32,852 bases of DNA from Syntrophus aciditrophicus (GTDB lineage Bacteria; Desulfobacterota; Syntrophia; Syntrophales; UBA5619). Each line of letters begins with the position of its first letter. Positions within the stretch are counted from its first letter, which is position 1. A program made the position numbers and the translations under genes. The stretch is from the NCBI GenBank assembly GCA_020722315.1, contig DYLD01000010.1, positions 1 to 32,852 on the forward strand. The letters are read 5' to 3'. Positions 1 through 7,554 of this stretch are shown here, in pieces. The notes beneath the pieces are model-generated. The model was not told the origin of the DNA. It ran no database searches and saw only the letters and a list, made by a program, of their open reading frames with translations.

Positions 1-20
1 ATTTGACGAGGAGGTGTTCT

Positions 21-1025
21 ATGTACAAAAAAACGGTAGGGGTCATTTTTGCAATCATTTTCATGCTGGCAAGTTTTTCGGTGGAGGCAAAGGTTATTGT
101 TAAGTACGGTCACGTAGGTCCGCCGATCCACCCGCAACACCACGGAGCCGTTGCTTTCGCGAAATACGTAAACGAAAAGACGGCCGGAGCGATCGAGGTT
201 CAGGTCTTTCCGCTCGGCCAGCTCGGCGGCGAGAGGTCGATGTGCGAACAGGTGCAGGGAGGAACGCTTCAGATGACCGCGGCCACCGCAGGCGTACTTG
301 CCAACTTTGTGCCGAAGATCGGAATCATCGAACTGCCTTTTATTTATCCGGAAAGGGATACCGCTTACAGCGTTCTCGATGATAAAGAGGTCAAAGAGCG
401 TTTTGCGAAATACTGTGATGCGAAGGGCTTTGTTTTTATCGGTTATACGGAAAACGAATTCCGGGATCTGACCAACTCGAAGCGGCCGATCAAGAAGCCG
501 GAGGATTTGAAGGGTCTGAAGATCAGGGTCCTGGAGTCTCCGATGATGATAGATACGTTCAAGGCCCTGGGTGCAAATCCGACCCCCCTTCCTTTTCCCG
601 AGATCTACAATGCGCTGCAGCAGAAGGTTATCGATGGGCAGGACAACCCCATCTATACGTCGATTCTGATGAAGTTTACCGAGGTGAATAAATTTGCGAC
701 GATAACAAATCATATCCTCACCGAGTGCCCCACCGTCGTCAATAAGGCCTTCTGGAATTCGCTAACCCCTGATCAGCGGAAGATTTTCAGGGAGGCGGCG
801 GATGTGCAGATCAAGGTCAACCGGGACGGCAATGCGAAGAACAGGCTTGTCGCGTTGGAAAAGGCCAAGGCCCAAAACGTCGACGTGCATATTCTGACCG
901 CGAAGGAGAGAGAGGCCTTTAAAAAGGCGGTTGAACCTGTTCTTAAAAAATATTCCGCCGTGTACGGGGCGGACTGGTTCGATTTTTATTTGAAGAAAAT
1001 CGATTTCTACTTAAAGAAAAAATAG
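21..1025 (+). CDS. dctP: TRAP transporter solute-binding protein DctP
   Basis: Periplasmic substrate-binding subunit of a tripartite ATP-independent periplasmic transporter, which captures a carboxylate-type solute and hands it to the DctQM permease. The 334-residue product starts with a signal peptide: Lys-Lys, a hydrophobic stretch to about residue 19, and likely cleavage after VEA (residue 23). The mature part follows the DctP fold, with the segment KGLKIRV near residue 170 carrying the arginine that usually pairs with the substrate carboxylate, and a GQDNP motif after it. The ATG at 21 is preferred over an upstream in-frame TTG at 3 because GAGGAGG sits 5 bases before it and the signal peptide then begins correctly. 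The permease genes follow, but a palindromic insertion element lies between. The exact substrate cannot be read from the sequence. Confidence 0.93.
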   Translation: MYKKTVGVIFAIIFMLASFSVEAKVIVKYGHVGPPIHPQHHGAVAFAKYVNEKTAGAIEVQVFPLGQLGGERSMCEQVQGGTLQMTAATAGVLANFVPKIGIIELPFIYPERDTAYSVLDDKEVKERFAKYCDAKGFVFIGYTENEFRDLTNSKRPIKKPEDLKGLKIRVLESPMMIDTFKALGANPTPLPFPEIYNALQQKVIDGQDNPIYTSILMKFTEVNKFATITNHILTECPTVVNKAFWNSLTPDQRKIFREAADVQIKVNRDGNAKNRLVALEKAKAQNVDVHILTAKEREAFKKAVEPVLKKYSAVYGADWFDFYLKKIDFYLKKK

Positions 1026-1067
1026 CGTCCCATCAGGATAATAATGATTACGGGTTGGCGAGAATGG

Positions 1068-1257
1068 GAGACCTTTGAAAAATGCTGCCTGAAGCGCGAT
1101 TTTAAAGATTTTTCGGGGTACCCCGCCGTCGCAGCAAGGCTCTAAAGGCGTTAAGAACGCGAACGATAGAGAGCGTTTAGCCTGGAGAGCCGATGCGAGA
1201 CGCCGCGGGGTCGAAAAAGATTTATGAGCAAGAAAGGCGGCGTTTTGCAAAGATCTC
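1068..1257 (+). mobile_element. Palindromic MITE copy A
   Basis: A 190 bp element that begins GAGACCTTTGAAAAATGC and ends with the inverse of GAGATCTTTGCAAAACGCC, giving imperfect terminal inverted repeats of about 23 bp. The two halves are complementary over nearly their whole length, so the RNA would fold into one long hairpin. The left arm carries GGGGTACCCC and the right arm carries the inverse of CGACCCCGCGGCGTCTC. It is flanked by a perfect 5 bp direct repeat, AATGG (1063-1067 and 1258-1262), as expected for a target-site duplication. It encodes no transposase. It separates dctP from dctQ inside what should be one operon. Confidence 0.85.
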
Positions 1258-1298
1258 AATGGGTCATTTGACTCGTTAACCCGTTTCTCTTATTCAAA

Positions 1299-1805
1299 AT
1301 GGATCAGATCATAAAACGACTCGAAAAGATCGAGGAAGGGGCGGCGGGCTTTGCCCTGCTTGGCCTTGCCGTTCTTACGGTCTTGGAAACGGCGCTCAGA
1401 TACACCGTTTCCTATACGTTTAGCTGGTTCGGCGAATTTGCCAATTATACGATGATTTTTATCACCTATCTCGGCGCCGCGATAGGGGTGAGATACGGGA
1501 CCCATTTTTCGATGGAGGCCCTTACCGAGTATTCCCGCGACAGGATAAGCCATCTGATCAAGGCGGCGGCGTATGCGCTATCGGGGATCGTATCTGTGCT
1601 TTTTGTCTATTATGGGACCGTCCATTTGTTGAAGATCAGGGATTTCGGCGTCAGGAGCCCCGCCATGCACCTGCCGATGTTTATTCCGTACCTGCCGATT
1701 CCGGTTTTTTCGCTCACAATGGGGTTTAGATTTTTTGCGCTTTCCTTTCGTCATTTCCGCAGTTTTTTGCAGAATCAGCCGTTCGAGAGGATCAGGAGGA
1801 AGTAG
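1299..1805 (+). CDS. dctQ: TRAP transporter small permease DctQ
   Basis: Small integral membrane subunit of the TRAP transporter, bridging the binding protein and the large permease in the inner membrane. The 168-residue protein shows about four hydrophobic segments (roughly residues 15-35, 45-65, 85-110 and 125-145) and the usual length and order for DctQ. The ATG at 1299 gives the expected short N-terminal amphipathic helix before the first membrane segment, but no convincing Shine-Dalgarno sequence precedes it. The insertion element upstream may have removed or displaced the original one. Its stop is 3 bases before the dctM start, so the two are probably translationally coupled. Confidence 0.88.
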   Translation: MDQIIKRLEKIEEGAAGFALLGLAVLTVLETALRYTVSYTFSWFGEFANYTMIFITYLGAAIGVRYGTHFSMEALTEYSRDRISHLIKAAAYALSGIVSVLFVYYGTVHLLKIRDFGVRSPAMHLPMFIPYLPIPVFSLTMGFRFFALSFRHFRSFLQNQPFERIRRK

Positions 1806-1808
1806 CCT

Positions 1809-3089
1809 GTGACGCTGACAATCGTCTTCGTTTGCTTTTTTGTTCTTCTTGTTTTCAGTATGCCGATTGCCCTTGTTCTTGCCGCGACGACAGCCGTCTA
1901 TCTTTTCTTTATAGCCCATGCCCCCCTTACCTCACTGATCCAGCAGCTTTTTAACGGTCTGGACAACTTTGTGCTCCTAGGCGTGCCTTTTTTTATCCTT
2001 GCCGGCAACATAATGGCGGAAGGGGCCATTTCGGACAGACTAGTAAAGGTCATGAAACTCTTTGTCGGGCGATCCTGGGGAGGTCTCGCCGTTGCGTCGG
2101 TTGCGTCCTGCCTGTTCTTTGCCGCGATTTCCGGTTCGTCGCCGGCCACCGTGATCGCGATTGGCACGATTATGATGCCGGCACTGATAAAAGAGGGTTA
2201 TGGCGAACAGTTCTCGATCGGCCTTCTCACCTCCGCCGGATCTTTAGGCATCCTGATTCCCCCGAGCATACCGATGATCCTCTATGCGCTGGTCATGAAT
2301 GTCTCCGTGGCCGAGATTTTTATGGCCGGTTTTCTGCCCGGGATGTTTATCGGAGGTGTTTTGATTGTCTATTCCGTCATGATGGCGCGAAGCCACCACT
2401 GGCGGTCGGTGGAAAAATTCGACTTTGCCGAGGGTATCGGTATCATAAAAGAAGGTTTGTGGGCCCTGTTTCTCCCCGTATTGATCCTTGGCGGGATATA
2501 CGGCGGCGTCTTTACACCCACCGAGGCTGCGGCGGTTTCGGTCGTCTATGCGCTCGTTGTAGAGCTTTTCGTTTACAGAGAACTGAAAGTGGCAAAGCTT
2601 TTTGCGATATGCAGGGATTCGGCCGTTTTGTCGGCTTCGTTGCTTTTCATCATCTCGTGCGCGATGACGTTTATCTGGATGCTGACCGTCGAGCAGATCC
2701 CGGTAAAGCTTGCCGAGACAATCATCGCGAATATAGAAAGCAAGTGGCTGTTTCTGCTTGCCACCAATGGAGTGCTTCTCGTTATCGGGGGGCTCATGGA
2801 CATTGTAACGGCGATTGTCGTGATCTCTCCTATTATGATTGAAACGCTCAACAGGTACGGAATCGATTCGATTCACTACGGCATTATCATGATTGTCAAC
2901 ATCGAGCTGGGGTTTCTCACGCCGCCGTTTGGCCTGAATCTGTTTGTCTCGATGGCGATCATGAAGCGCTCTCTTGTGGAAATAAGCAGGGCCGTGCTTC
3001 CATTCATACTCCTCTTTCTGGGCTGTCTAATGATCATCACATACTTTCCGAGGCTCTCGACATTTCTCCCCGATCTTTTGCTTCACTGA
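1809..3089 (+). CDS. dctM: TRAP transporter large permease DctM
   Basis: Large membrane subunit that forms the ion-coupled transport channel of the TRAP system. The 426-residue protein is of typical family length and almost wholly hydrophobic, with about 12 predicted membrane segments. It contains the family-typical glycine/proline-rich re-entrant motifs, such as GSLGILIPPSIPMILYA near residue 145 and FLTPPFGLNLFV near residue 370. The start is GTG at 1809, supported by AGGAGGA about 8 bases upstream within the end of dctQ. It is the last gene of the transporter operon, and terminator-like hairpins follow before the converging thioredoxin gene. Confidence 0.93.
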   Translation: MTLTIVFVCFFVLLVFSMPIALVLAATTAVYLFFIAHAPLTSLIQQLFNGLDNFVLLGVPFFILAGNIMAEGAISDRLVKVMKLFVGRSWGGLAVASVASCLFFAAISGSSPATVIAIGTIMMPALIKEGYGEQFSIGLLTSAGSLGILIPPSIPMILYALVMNVSVAEIFMAGFLPGMFIGGVLIVYSVMMARSHHWRSVEKFDFAEGIGIIKEGLWALFLPVLILGGIYGGVFTPTEAAAVSVVYALVVELFVYRELKVAKLFAICRDSAVLSASLLFIISCAMTFIWMLTVEQIPVKLAETIIANIESKWLFLLATNGVLLVIGGLMDIVTAIVVISPIMIETLNRYGIDSIHYGIIMIVNIELGFLTPPFGLNLFVSMAIMKRSLVEISRAVLPFILLFLGCLMIITYFPRLSTFLPDLLLH

Positions 3090-3126
3090 TGCTGCTTTGC
3101 TGTCCTGATGGAAGCGCATCGGCCGC

Positions 3127-3159
3127 AAAAAAACCGCCCCGGAAATGATTCCCGGGGCG
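3127..3159 (-). terminator. Rho-independent terminator of the thioredoxin gene
   Basis: A GC-rich hairpin (CGCCCCGG at 3135-3142 pairing with CCGGGGCG at 3152-3159) is followed on the minus strand by a run of seven T (A run at 3127-3133 on the plus strand). It lies about 60 bases past the stop of the minus-strand thioredoxin gene and fits a minus-strand intrinsic terminator. The same hairpin could also slow read-through from dctM. Confidence 0.7.
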
Positions 3160-3179
3160 ATCTGTGGGGTGGCAAAGAG

Positions 3180-3197
3180 CCGCATTGCGGTTTTTTT
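3180..3197 (+). terminator. Possible plus-strand terminator of the dct operon
   Basis: A short stem (CCGC at 3180-3183 with GCGG at 3187-3190) is directly followed by seven T (3191-3197), about 100 bases after dctM. The stem is only 4 bp, so this is a weak intrinsic terminator, perhaps assisted by the stronger hairpin at 3135-3159. Confidence 0.4.
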
Positions 3198-3220
3198 GAA
3201 GAAATGCAAAAACCCTTTTT

Positions 3221-3751
3221 TTAAAGTTCCGCCAGCACTTTGTTCAGTTTTTCTCCGGCCTTGTCAAGTTCCTTTGCCGCTTCAAGCGCGTTTTCATAGA
3301 CGGAAGTACCCCTGGTCTCTATAGCCTTTTCAATCCAGCGATAGAATTTTTCGCTGTGCTGCTGGTTGTTTTTCGCCCAGGAACTCATCAGGCTTTTCAA
3401 CTTGCCCTTTTCGTCGGACGGGAATTTCTGGAGTACTGTGCTGATCATGGCTCTTATCGTACGTTCCGGGACGGCGCCCAATATTTCATCCACCTTCTGT
3501 CCATCGGCAAAGTACATCTGCATCGGGATGCTCATAATCTGATATTTCGCCGCGGTCACCTGATTCTCATCCACGTTTATTTTGCAGAACTTGAATTTCC
3601 CATCGTATTCCTCGGACAGTTTGTCGTAAATAGGACCTACCATCCTGCAGGGCCCGCACCACGGAGCCCAGAAGTCGACCTCCGTCGGAAGATCCGATCG
3701 AAGGACCTCTTCTTCAAAATTTGCGTCTGTTATTTCTATTACCTTGCTCAT
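3221..3751 (-). CDS. Thioredoxin-domain protein with C-terminal extension
   Basis: Predicted cytoplasmic thiol-disulfide oxidoreductase. Residues 1 to about 105 form a thioredoxin fold with the WCGPC active site (Cys32 and Cys35) and the cis-proline loop SIP near residue 76. The protein is 176 residues, about 70 longer than classical thioredoxin. The tail (about 108-176) is charged and helical-looking, with no cysteines and no membrane segment. The ATG is supported by an upstream GAGGAGGA. It stands alone, converging on the dct operon. It could serve as a general thioredoxin or a dedicated reductant for one partner. No thioredoxin reductase is adjacent. Confidence 0.85.
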   Translation of the reverse strand: MSKVIEITDANFEEEVLRSDLPTEVDFWAPWCGPCRMVGPIYDKLSEEYDGKFKFCKINVDENQVTAAKYQIMSIPMQMYFADGQKVDEILGAVPERTIRAMISTVLQKFPSDEKGKLKSLMSSWAKNNQQHSEKFYRWIEKAIETRGTSVYENALEAAKELDKAGEKLNKVLAEL

Positions 3752-3806
3752 CCTGTCTCCTCCTCGTACGCTGCAATAGCATTTTATTTTATTTGCAATT
3801 TCGCTC

Positions 3807-3822
3807 GGCAGTCATGACTGCC
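3807..3822. repeat. Perfect 16 bp palindrome upstream of the thioredoxin gene
   Basis: GGCAGTCATGACTGCC is a perfect inverted repeat about 55 bases upstream of the thioredoxin gene start. Its size and place would suit an operator for a dimeric regulator, but no convincing promoter is visible around it and no second copy was seen in the window. Confidence 0.35.
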
Positions 3823-3983
3823 TGCCCTGTCCAACGTCAGCGCCCTAACATAAAAAAATAGCCGAGTCAAGCCCCCTTTGAAGCCTATCAGGGTTACCCT
3901 GTCAAACAGCCTTTTTATCGAGGAGATTGATAGAAACCCGTGAAGGACCTTGAAAAACTTCCGGAGAAAAGGCTTTCCCAATC

Positions 3984-4018
3984 ATGAAAAACGTCACCTG
4001 AGGCGCGATTTCAAGGTT
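3984..4018 (+). repeat. Decayed MITE left-end remnant
   Basis: The stretch TGAAAAACGTCACCTGAGGC followed by GCGATTT resembles the left arm of the MITE family (TGAAAAATGCTGCCTGAAGC then GCGATTT). The rest of the element is missing. It lies in the gap between the thioredoxin gene and the 210-residue gene (3752-4039), which otherwise holds no gene that I can support. Confidence 0.45.
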
Positions 4019-4039
4019 TGGCCGCGCGAAAAGATCCTG

Positions 4040-4672
4040 CTATAGATTTGTCCCCTTCGAAAGGGTCAGCGCAATGAGAGAGGGATTCAACTCATACAGG
4101 GGGGATGCTGCCTTCATCACATCTGCCGGCGAAGAAAGCTTTGGACTGATCGCGCCTATTCCCTTGAGTTCGGCAATCAACCAGTCGGCCTTGTTACTGA
4201 AGCCGAAGTCCAGACAGGCTTTTGTGATCGAAGCTGCGCTTACGGTGTTGCCGGACGCCCTTTTTGCTATCGACGCAAATATTTGCGGGATCGAATTCCA
4301 GGCGGGGTCGCCCATTTCTTGAAAAATCCGCTTGAGCATTTCGTCCGTTCGCCACATTGCGGTTTCAAGGGCGTCTTTGACCAGACGTATAATGATATTC
4401 GGCATTTCGAAAAGCTCGCCTTCCCGGAGGATGAAAAGCCTGTCCTCCCATGCCATGCTTTTTGCCGTTCGCGAAGGGAGCAGTAGCCTCCATTCCTCTG
4501 CGGTCAGCAGGGCTTCTTCGGGATCGGCCGCTAAAAGTTCTTTTGCCTGTTCATAAAGGAGGGACCCCCTTAAGGAGGCGTATTCGAGAATCTCAGACAA
4601 ATCCTCTTTTGCAATGCCCTCGGGAAGAAAGCTGCCGAGCGCCTTTGCAAGGTTGGGGGCGTTGCTTTTCAT
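4040..4672 (-). CDS. Hypothetical protein, 210 residues
   Basis: I do not recognise this protein. It is 210 residues long, soluble-looking and rich in alanine, leucine and glutamate, with no signal peptide, membrane segment or cysteine cluster. Most of it looks alpha-helical. It has a reasonable ribosome binding site (AGGAGAGG upstream of the ATG) and starts 50 bases after the stop of isocitrate dehydrogenase on the same strand, so the two are probably co-transcribed. Codon use resembles its neighbours, and no frameshift is visible. A role connected to isocitrate dehydrogenase is only a guess from position. Confidence 0.7.
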   Translation of the reverse strand: MKSNAPNLAKALGSFLPEGIAKEDLSEILEYASLRGSLLYEQAKELLAADPEEALLTAEEWRLLLPSRTAKSMAWEDRLFILREGELFEMPNIIIRLVKDALETAMWRTDEMLKRIFQEMGDPAWNSIPQIFASIAKRASGNTVSAASITKACLDFGFSNKADWLIAELKGIGAISPKLSSPADVMKAASPLYELNPSLIALTLSKGTNL

Positions 4673-4722
4673 TGTGCGGGATTCCTCTCCTAATGTTATT
4701 TGGGTGCAATTTTTTTACAAGA

Positions 4723-5934
4723 TTACAGTCTTTCGGATAATTTATTCTCGACGGCGTTGAGGAAATCGTCGGTATATTCCCATTTCTGATTCTTGCCGAC
4801 GAGCAGAGCCAGGTCCTTTGTCATGTGACCGGATTCCACTGCTGCAATGCAACTTTCTTCCAGCTTTTTCGCAAAAACTACCAGGGCGGGCGTGTGATCC
4901 AGCTCGCCGCGACGTATCAGACCCCTGGTCCACGCAAAGATCGACGCAATCGGATTGGTCGAGGTTTTCCGGCCGGCCTGGTACTCCCGGTAGTGACGCG
5001 TAACGGTACCGTGCGCCGCTTCCGCCTCGAAGGCCTTTCCGTCCGCACTCAGCAGGACGGACGTCATCAATCCCAGCGAACCGTAACCCTGCGCCACGAG
5101 ATCGGACATGATGTCCCCATCGTAGTTTTTGCATGCCCATAGATAGCCTCCCCTCCACTTGAGAATCGAGGCTACCATGTCGTCTATCAGGCGGTGTTCG
5201 TAGCTCAGTCCGGCCGCTTTGAATTTGTCGGCAAACTCCGTCACGAAGATCTGAGCGAAAATTTGCTTGAAACGGCCGTCGTAGGTTTTTAAGACTGTGT
5301 TTTTCGTCGAAAGGAGGACCGGGTATCCGCGCAGCAGTGCATAGCTGAAGCAGGCGCGGGCGAAACCGGAAATCGAGGCGTCGGTGTTGTACATTGCCAT
5401 TGCCAGACCGTCGCCGGAGGATTTGCAAACCTCTCTCGCCGTGGTCGGACCTCCATCTTCGGGTACGAAGATCAGGCGCAATGCGCCCCTGCCCTGAAAG
5501 AGGAATTCCGCGGCGCGGTACTGGTCTCCGAAGGCATGTCGGGCAATGATAATCGGTTTGTCCCAGTGGGAAACGAGTCGCGGGATGTTCTTGCACAAAA
5601 TGGGCTCCCGGAAATTTGTCCCGTCAAGGATATTCCTTATCGTTCCGTTCGGGGAGGGCAGCATCGCAGGGGAACCGAACTCTTTCATCCGGGCCTCGTC
5701 ATGGGTAATCGTTGCACACTTGACAGCTACACCGTGGAGTATTGTCGCCCGGGCTGAGTCTATAGTTACCTGATCGGATGTCGCATCGCGGTTTTGAATG
5801 CCAAGATCGAAATATTTCAGATCGATGTCCAGATACGGGTAGATAAATTTCTCTTTGATCTTCGCCCAGATGACCCGTGCCATTTCATCTCCGTCCATTT
5901 CCACTATCGGATTGGCCACCTTGATTTTCTTCAT
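4723..5934 (-). CDS. icd: NADP-dependent isocitrate dehydrogenase, eukaryotic-like type
   Basis: Oxidatively decarboxylates isocitrate to 2-oxoglutarate with NADP in the cytoplasm, supplying 2-oxoglutarate and NADPH. The 403-residue protein follows the homodimeric type seen in human IDH1 rather than the E. coli type. Substrate residues line up almost number for number: Ser94, Arg100, Arg109 (TNFRE), Arg132 ([12 protein letters not shown]), Lys211, and the metal aspartates in LIDDM (251-252) and YDGDIMSD (272-278). [11 protein letters not shown] places Arg313 and His314 where they bind the 2'-phosphate of NADP, so NADP specificity is well supported. It is the first gene of a minus-strand pair with the 210-residue gene. 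A MITE lies about 50 bases upstream of its start. Confidence 0.95.
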   Translation of the reverse strand: MKKIKVANPIVEMDGDEMARVIWAKIKEKFIYPYLDIDLKYFDLGIQNRDATSDQVTIDSARATILHGVAVKCATITHDEARMKEFGSPAMLPSPNGTIRNILDGTNFREPILCKNIPRLVSHWDKPIIIARHAFGDQYRAAEFLFQGRGALRLIFVPEDGGPTTAREVCKSSGDGLAMAMYNTDASISGFARACFSYALLRGYPVLLSTKNTVLKTYDGRFKQIFAQIFVTEFADKFKAAGLSYEHRLIDDMVASILKWRGGYLWACKNYDGDIMSDLVAQGYGSLGLMTSVLLSADGKAFEAEAAHGTVTRHYREYQAGRKTSTNPIASIFAWTRGLIRRGELDHTPALVVFAKKLEESCIAAVESGHMTKDLALLVGKNQKWEYTDDFLNAVENKLSERL

Positions 5935-5981
5935 CTTCTATCCCGTTTCTCCAAGAGAATCCTTTATAACTGTCAGGAACA

Positions 5982-6175
5982 GAGATCTTTGCAAAACGCT
6001 GCCTTCGCGCTCATAAATATTTTTCGACCCCGCGGCATCTCGCACAAGGCTCTAGAAGGCTAAACGCTCTGGGAACGCTTGCGTTCTTAACGCCTGTAGA
6101 GCCTTGGCTGCGACGGCGGGGTACCTAAGAAAAATCAATAAATTTGCCCTTCAGGCAGCATTTTTCAAAGGTCTC
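5982..6175 (-). mobile_element. Palindromic MITE copy B
   Basis: A 194 bp family member in the opposite orientation to copy A: the CGACCCCGCGGC arm comes first and the GGGGTACC-type arm last. It begins GAGATCTTTGCAAAACG and ends AAAGGTCTC. It is flanked by a perfect 5 bp direct repeat, GAACA (5977-5981 and 6176-6180). It sits in the divergent gap between isocitrate dehydrogenase and the SDR operon. Confidence 0.85.
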
Positions 6176-6281
6176 GAACACTGCGCAAAACCAGCGCACT
6201 TTTCGTTCTATTCTTTTTACCGGGCGGCAACCTATCATTAAAAAGGCTTTTTAGCAAAATTTTTTCCGCTGGGAAAAGGGC

Positions 6282-6310
6282 TCGACTACCGAGCGCGATT
6301 GGATTATACT
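6282..6310 (+). promoter_or_regulatory. Candidate sigma-70 promoter for the SDR-nnr operon
   Basis: TCGACT (6282-6287), a 17 bp spacer and TATACT (6305-6310) form a plausible housekeeping promoter. It lies in the only non-repeat part (6176-6356) of the 5935-6751 gap and points toward the SDR gene. Transcription from here would run through MITE copies C and D before reaching the gene, giving a long structured leader. Confidence 0.4.
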
Positions 6311-6356
6311 AAAATTATGCAATACTGAGGGGGTTACAGAAACTGTACAAAACGGT

Positions 6357-6494
6357 GAGACCTTTTAAAAAACGCCGCCTTTCGCGCTGATGAAATCTTT
6401 TGGTGAAAATTAAGCTTCGCTTCGCGAAGTTTTCGACCCCCCGGCGTCTCTAAAAAAGGCTCTTAGGTGCTAAACACTGTGGAAGTGTTCGCGT
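6357..6494 (-). mobile_element. Truncated MITE copy C
   Basis: About 138 bp of the right-arm half of the family: it starts GAGACCTTTTAAAAAACGCC and includes GACCCCCCGGCGTCTC and GCTAAACACTG. It stops abruptly where copy D begins. The left-arm half is absent. An extra stretch at about 6400-6434, including the palindrome CTTCGCGAAG (6420-6429), is not found in other copies. Confidence 0.6.
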
Positions 6495-6694
6495 GAGACC
6501 TTTGCAAAACGCCGCCTTTCTAAGCTGATCGGATCTTTTTCGGCCCCCCGGCGTCTCGGGACTTGGCTCTAGAAGGCTAAACGCTTCGGGGAACGCTTGT
6601 GTTTTTAACGCCTTTAGAGTCTTGGCTTTGATGGCGGGGTAGCTCAAGAAAAATCAATAAATTTGCGCTGCAGGCAGCATTGTTCAAAGGTCTC
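6495..6694 (-). mobile_element. Palindromic MITE copy D
   Basis: A 200 bp complete family member, from GAGACCTTTGCAAAACGCCG to the inverse of the same end (AAAGGTCTC). It abuts truncated copy C on its left. No 5 bp flanking duplication is visible (CGCGT versus TTAGA), which suggests a deletion or recombination at this junction. It ends about 57 bases before the SDR start codon. Confidence 0.75.
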
Positions 6695-6751
6695 TTAGAG
6701 AAATTCGAAAGCTAGTTGCCCCGGATTTAAAAGCAGATGAGGGAGGAATTC

Positions 6752-7531
6752 ATGGAACTGGGAATTACAGGCAGAAAGGCGATCATCAGCGGTGCAAGCG
6801 CGGGGCTCGGAGAGGCCTGTGCGATCGCGCTTGCACGTGAAGGGGCCGAGGTGACTATTGTAGCCAGGACAAAGGAAAACATCGAGGCTGCGGCGGAAAA
6901 AATCGCAACCCTTACCAAAAGCCGTGTGATCCCCGTTGCCGCTGATATCAACACCGATGAGGGCAGGTATGCGGCTTTGCGGGCCTGTCCCGATCCCGAT
7001 ATCATAATCAACAACTCCGGCGGCCCGCCTACCGGGGATTTCCGTACATGGGACAGGGAAACATGGTTTGCCGCGCTGAACAACAATATGCTCGGGGCAA
7101 TCTTTATGATCAGAGATACGATTGACGGGATGATCGCCCGCCGTTTTGGACGGATCGTTAATATTACCTCGAGCGCGGTAAAGGCTCCGATCAGCATGCT
7201 GGGACTTTCGAACGGCGCGCGTTCGGGTCTGACAGGTTTTATCGCCGGGCTTGCCCGGGAGGTGGCGGCCCATAACGTTACGATCAATAACCTGCTGCCG
7301 GGTGATTTTGAGACGCAACGCCAGAAATCCTATACGCAGGATCTGGCAAAAATTCAGAAAAGGTCGTACGAAGAGATGAGGGCGATTCGCATTGCCGGAA
7401 ATCCGGCGGGGAGGTTTGGAAGGCCGGAAGAGTTTGGCGCTTACTGCGCTTTTTTGTGCAGCGCGCAGGCAGGTTTCATAACCGGACAGAACCTTCTTAT
7501 CGACGGCGGTAAATATCCCGGGACTTTTTGA
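6752..7531 (+). CDS. SDR-family oxidoreductase with atypical active site
   Basis: Short-chain dehydrogenase/reductase fold, 259 residues, cytoplasmic. The Rossmann nucleotide motif is GASAGLG (residues 14-20) and the structural motif is NNSG (87-90, usually NNAG). The catalytic serine is kept (NITSS, 137-141), but the Tyr-x-x-x-Lys pair is replaced by Ser153 and Arg157 in LSNGARSGL. This matches the 3-oxoacyl-ACP-reductase-like SDR subgroup that lacks the normal tetrad, so the reaction is uncertain. The ATG at 6752 is chosen over one at 6737 because GAGGGAGG precedes it at a proper distance. The nnr gene follows 23 bases later, so they form one transcription unit. Confidence 0.85.
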   Translation: MELGITGRKAIISGASAGLGEACAIALAREGAEVTIVARTKENIEAAAEKIATLTKSRVIPVAADINTDEGRYAALRACPDPDIIINNSGGPPTGDFRTWDRETWFAALNNNMLGAIFMIRDTIDGMIARRFGRIVNITSSAVKAPISMLGLSNGARSGLTGFIAGLAREVAAHNVTINNLLPGDFETQRQKSYTQDLAKIQKRSYEEMRAIRIAGNPAGRFGRPEEFGAYCAFLCSAQAGFITGQNLLIDGGKYPGTF

Positions 7532-7554
7532 ATGAAACAACGAGGAGGTCTATT

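Noticed and set aside
1011-1259. Minus-strand frame over MITE copy A, and similar frames over copies B, D, G and H
   Set aside because: They are by-products of the palindromic repeat, differ in length between copies and lack ribosome sites.
1268-1296. Promoter-like TTGACT-17-TATTCA ahead of dctQ
   Set aside because: Transcription would start after the dctQ ATG at 1299, and no later start would keep the first membrane segment.
4742-5596. Long minus-strand frame of 284 codons inside isocitrate dehydrogenase
   Set aside because: It is a shifted-frame shadow of icd with an arginine-rich, low-complexity translation. icd matches its family end to end.
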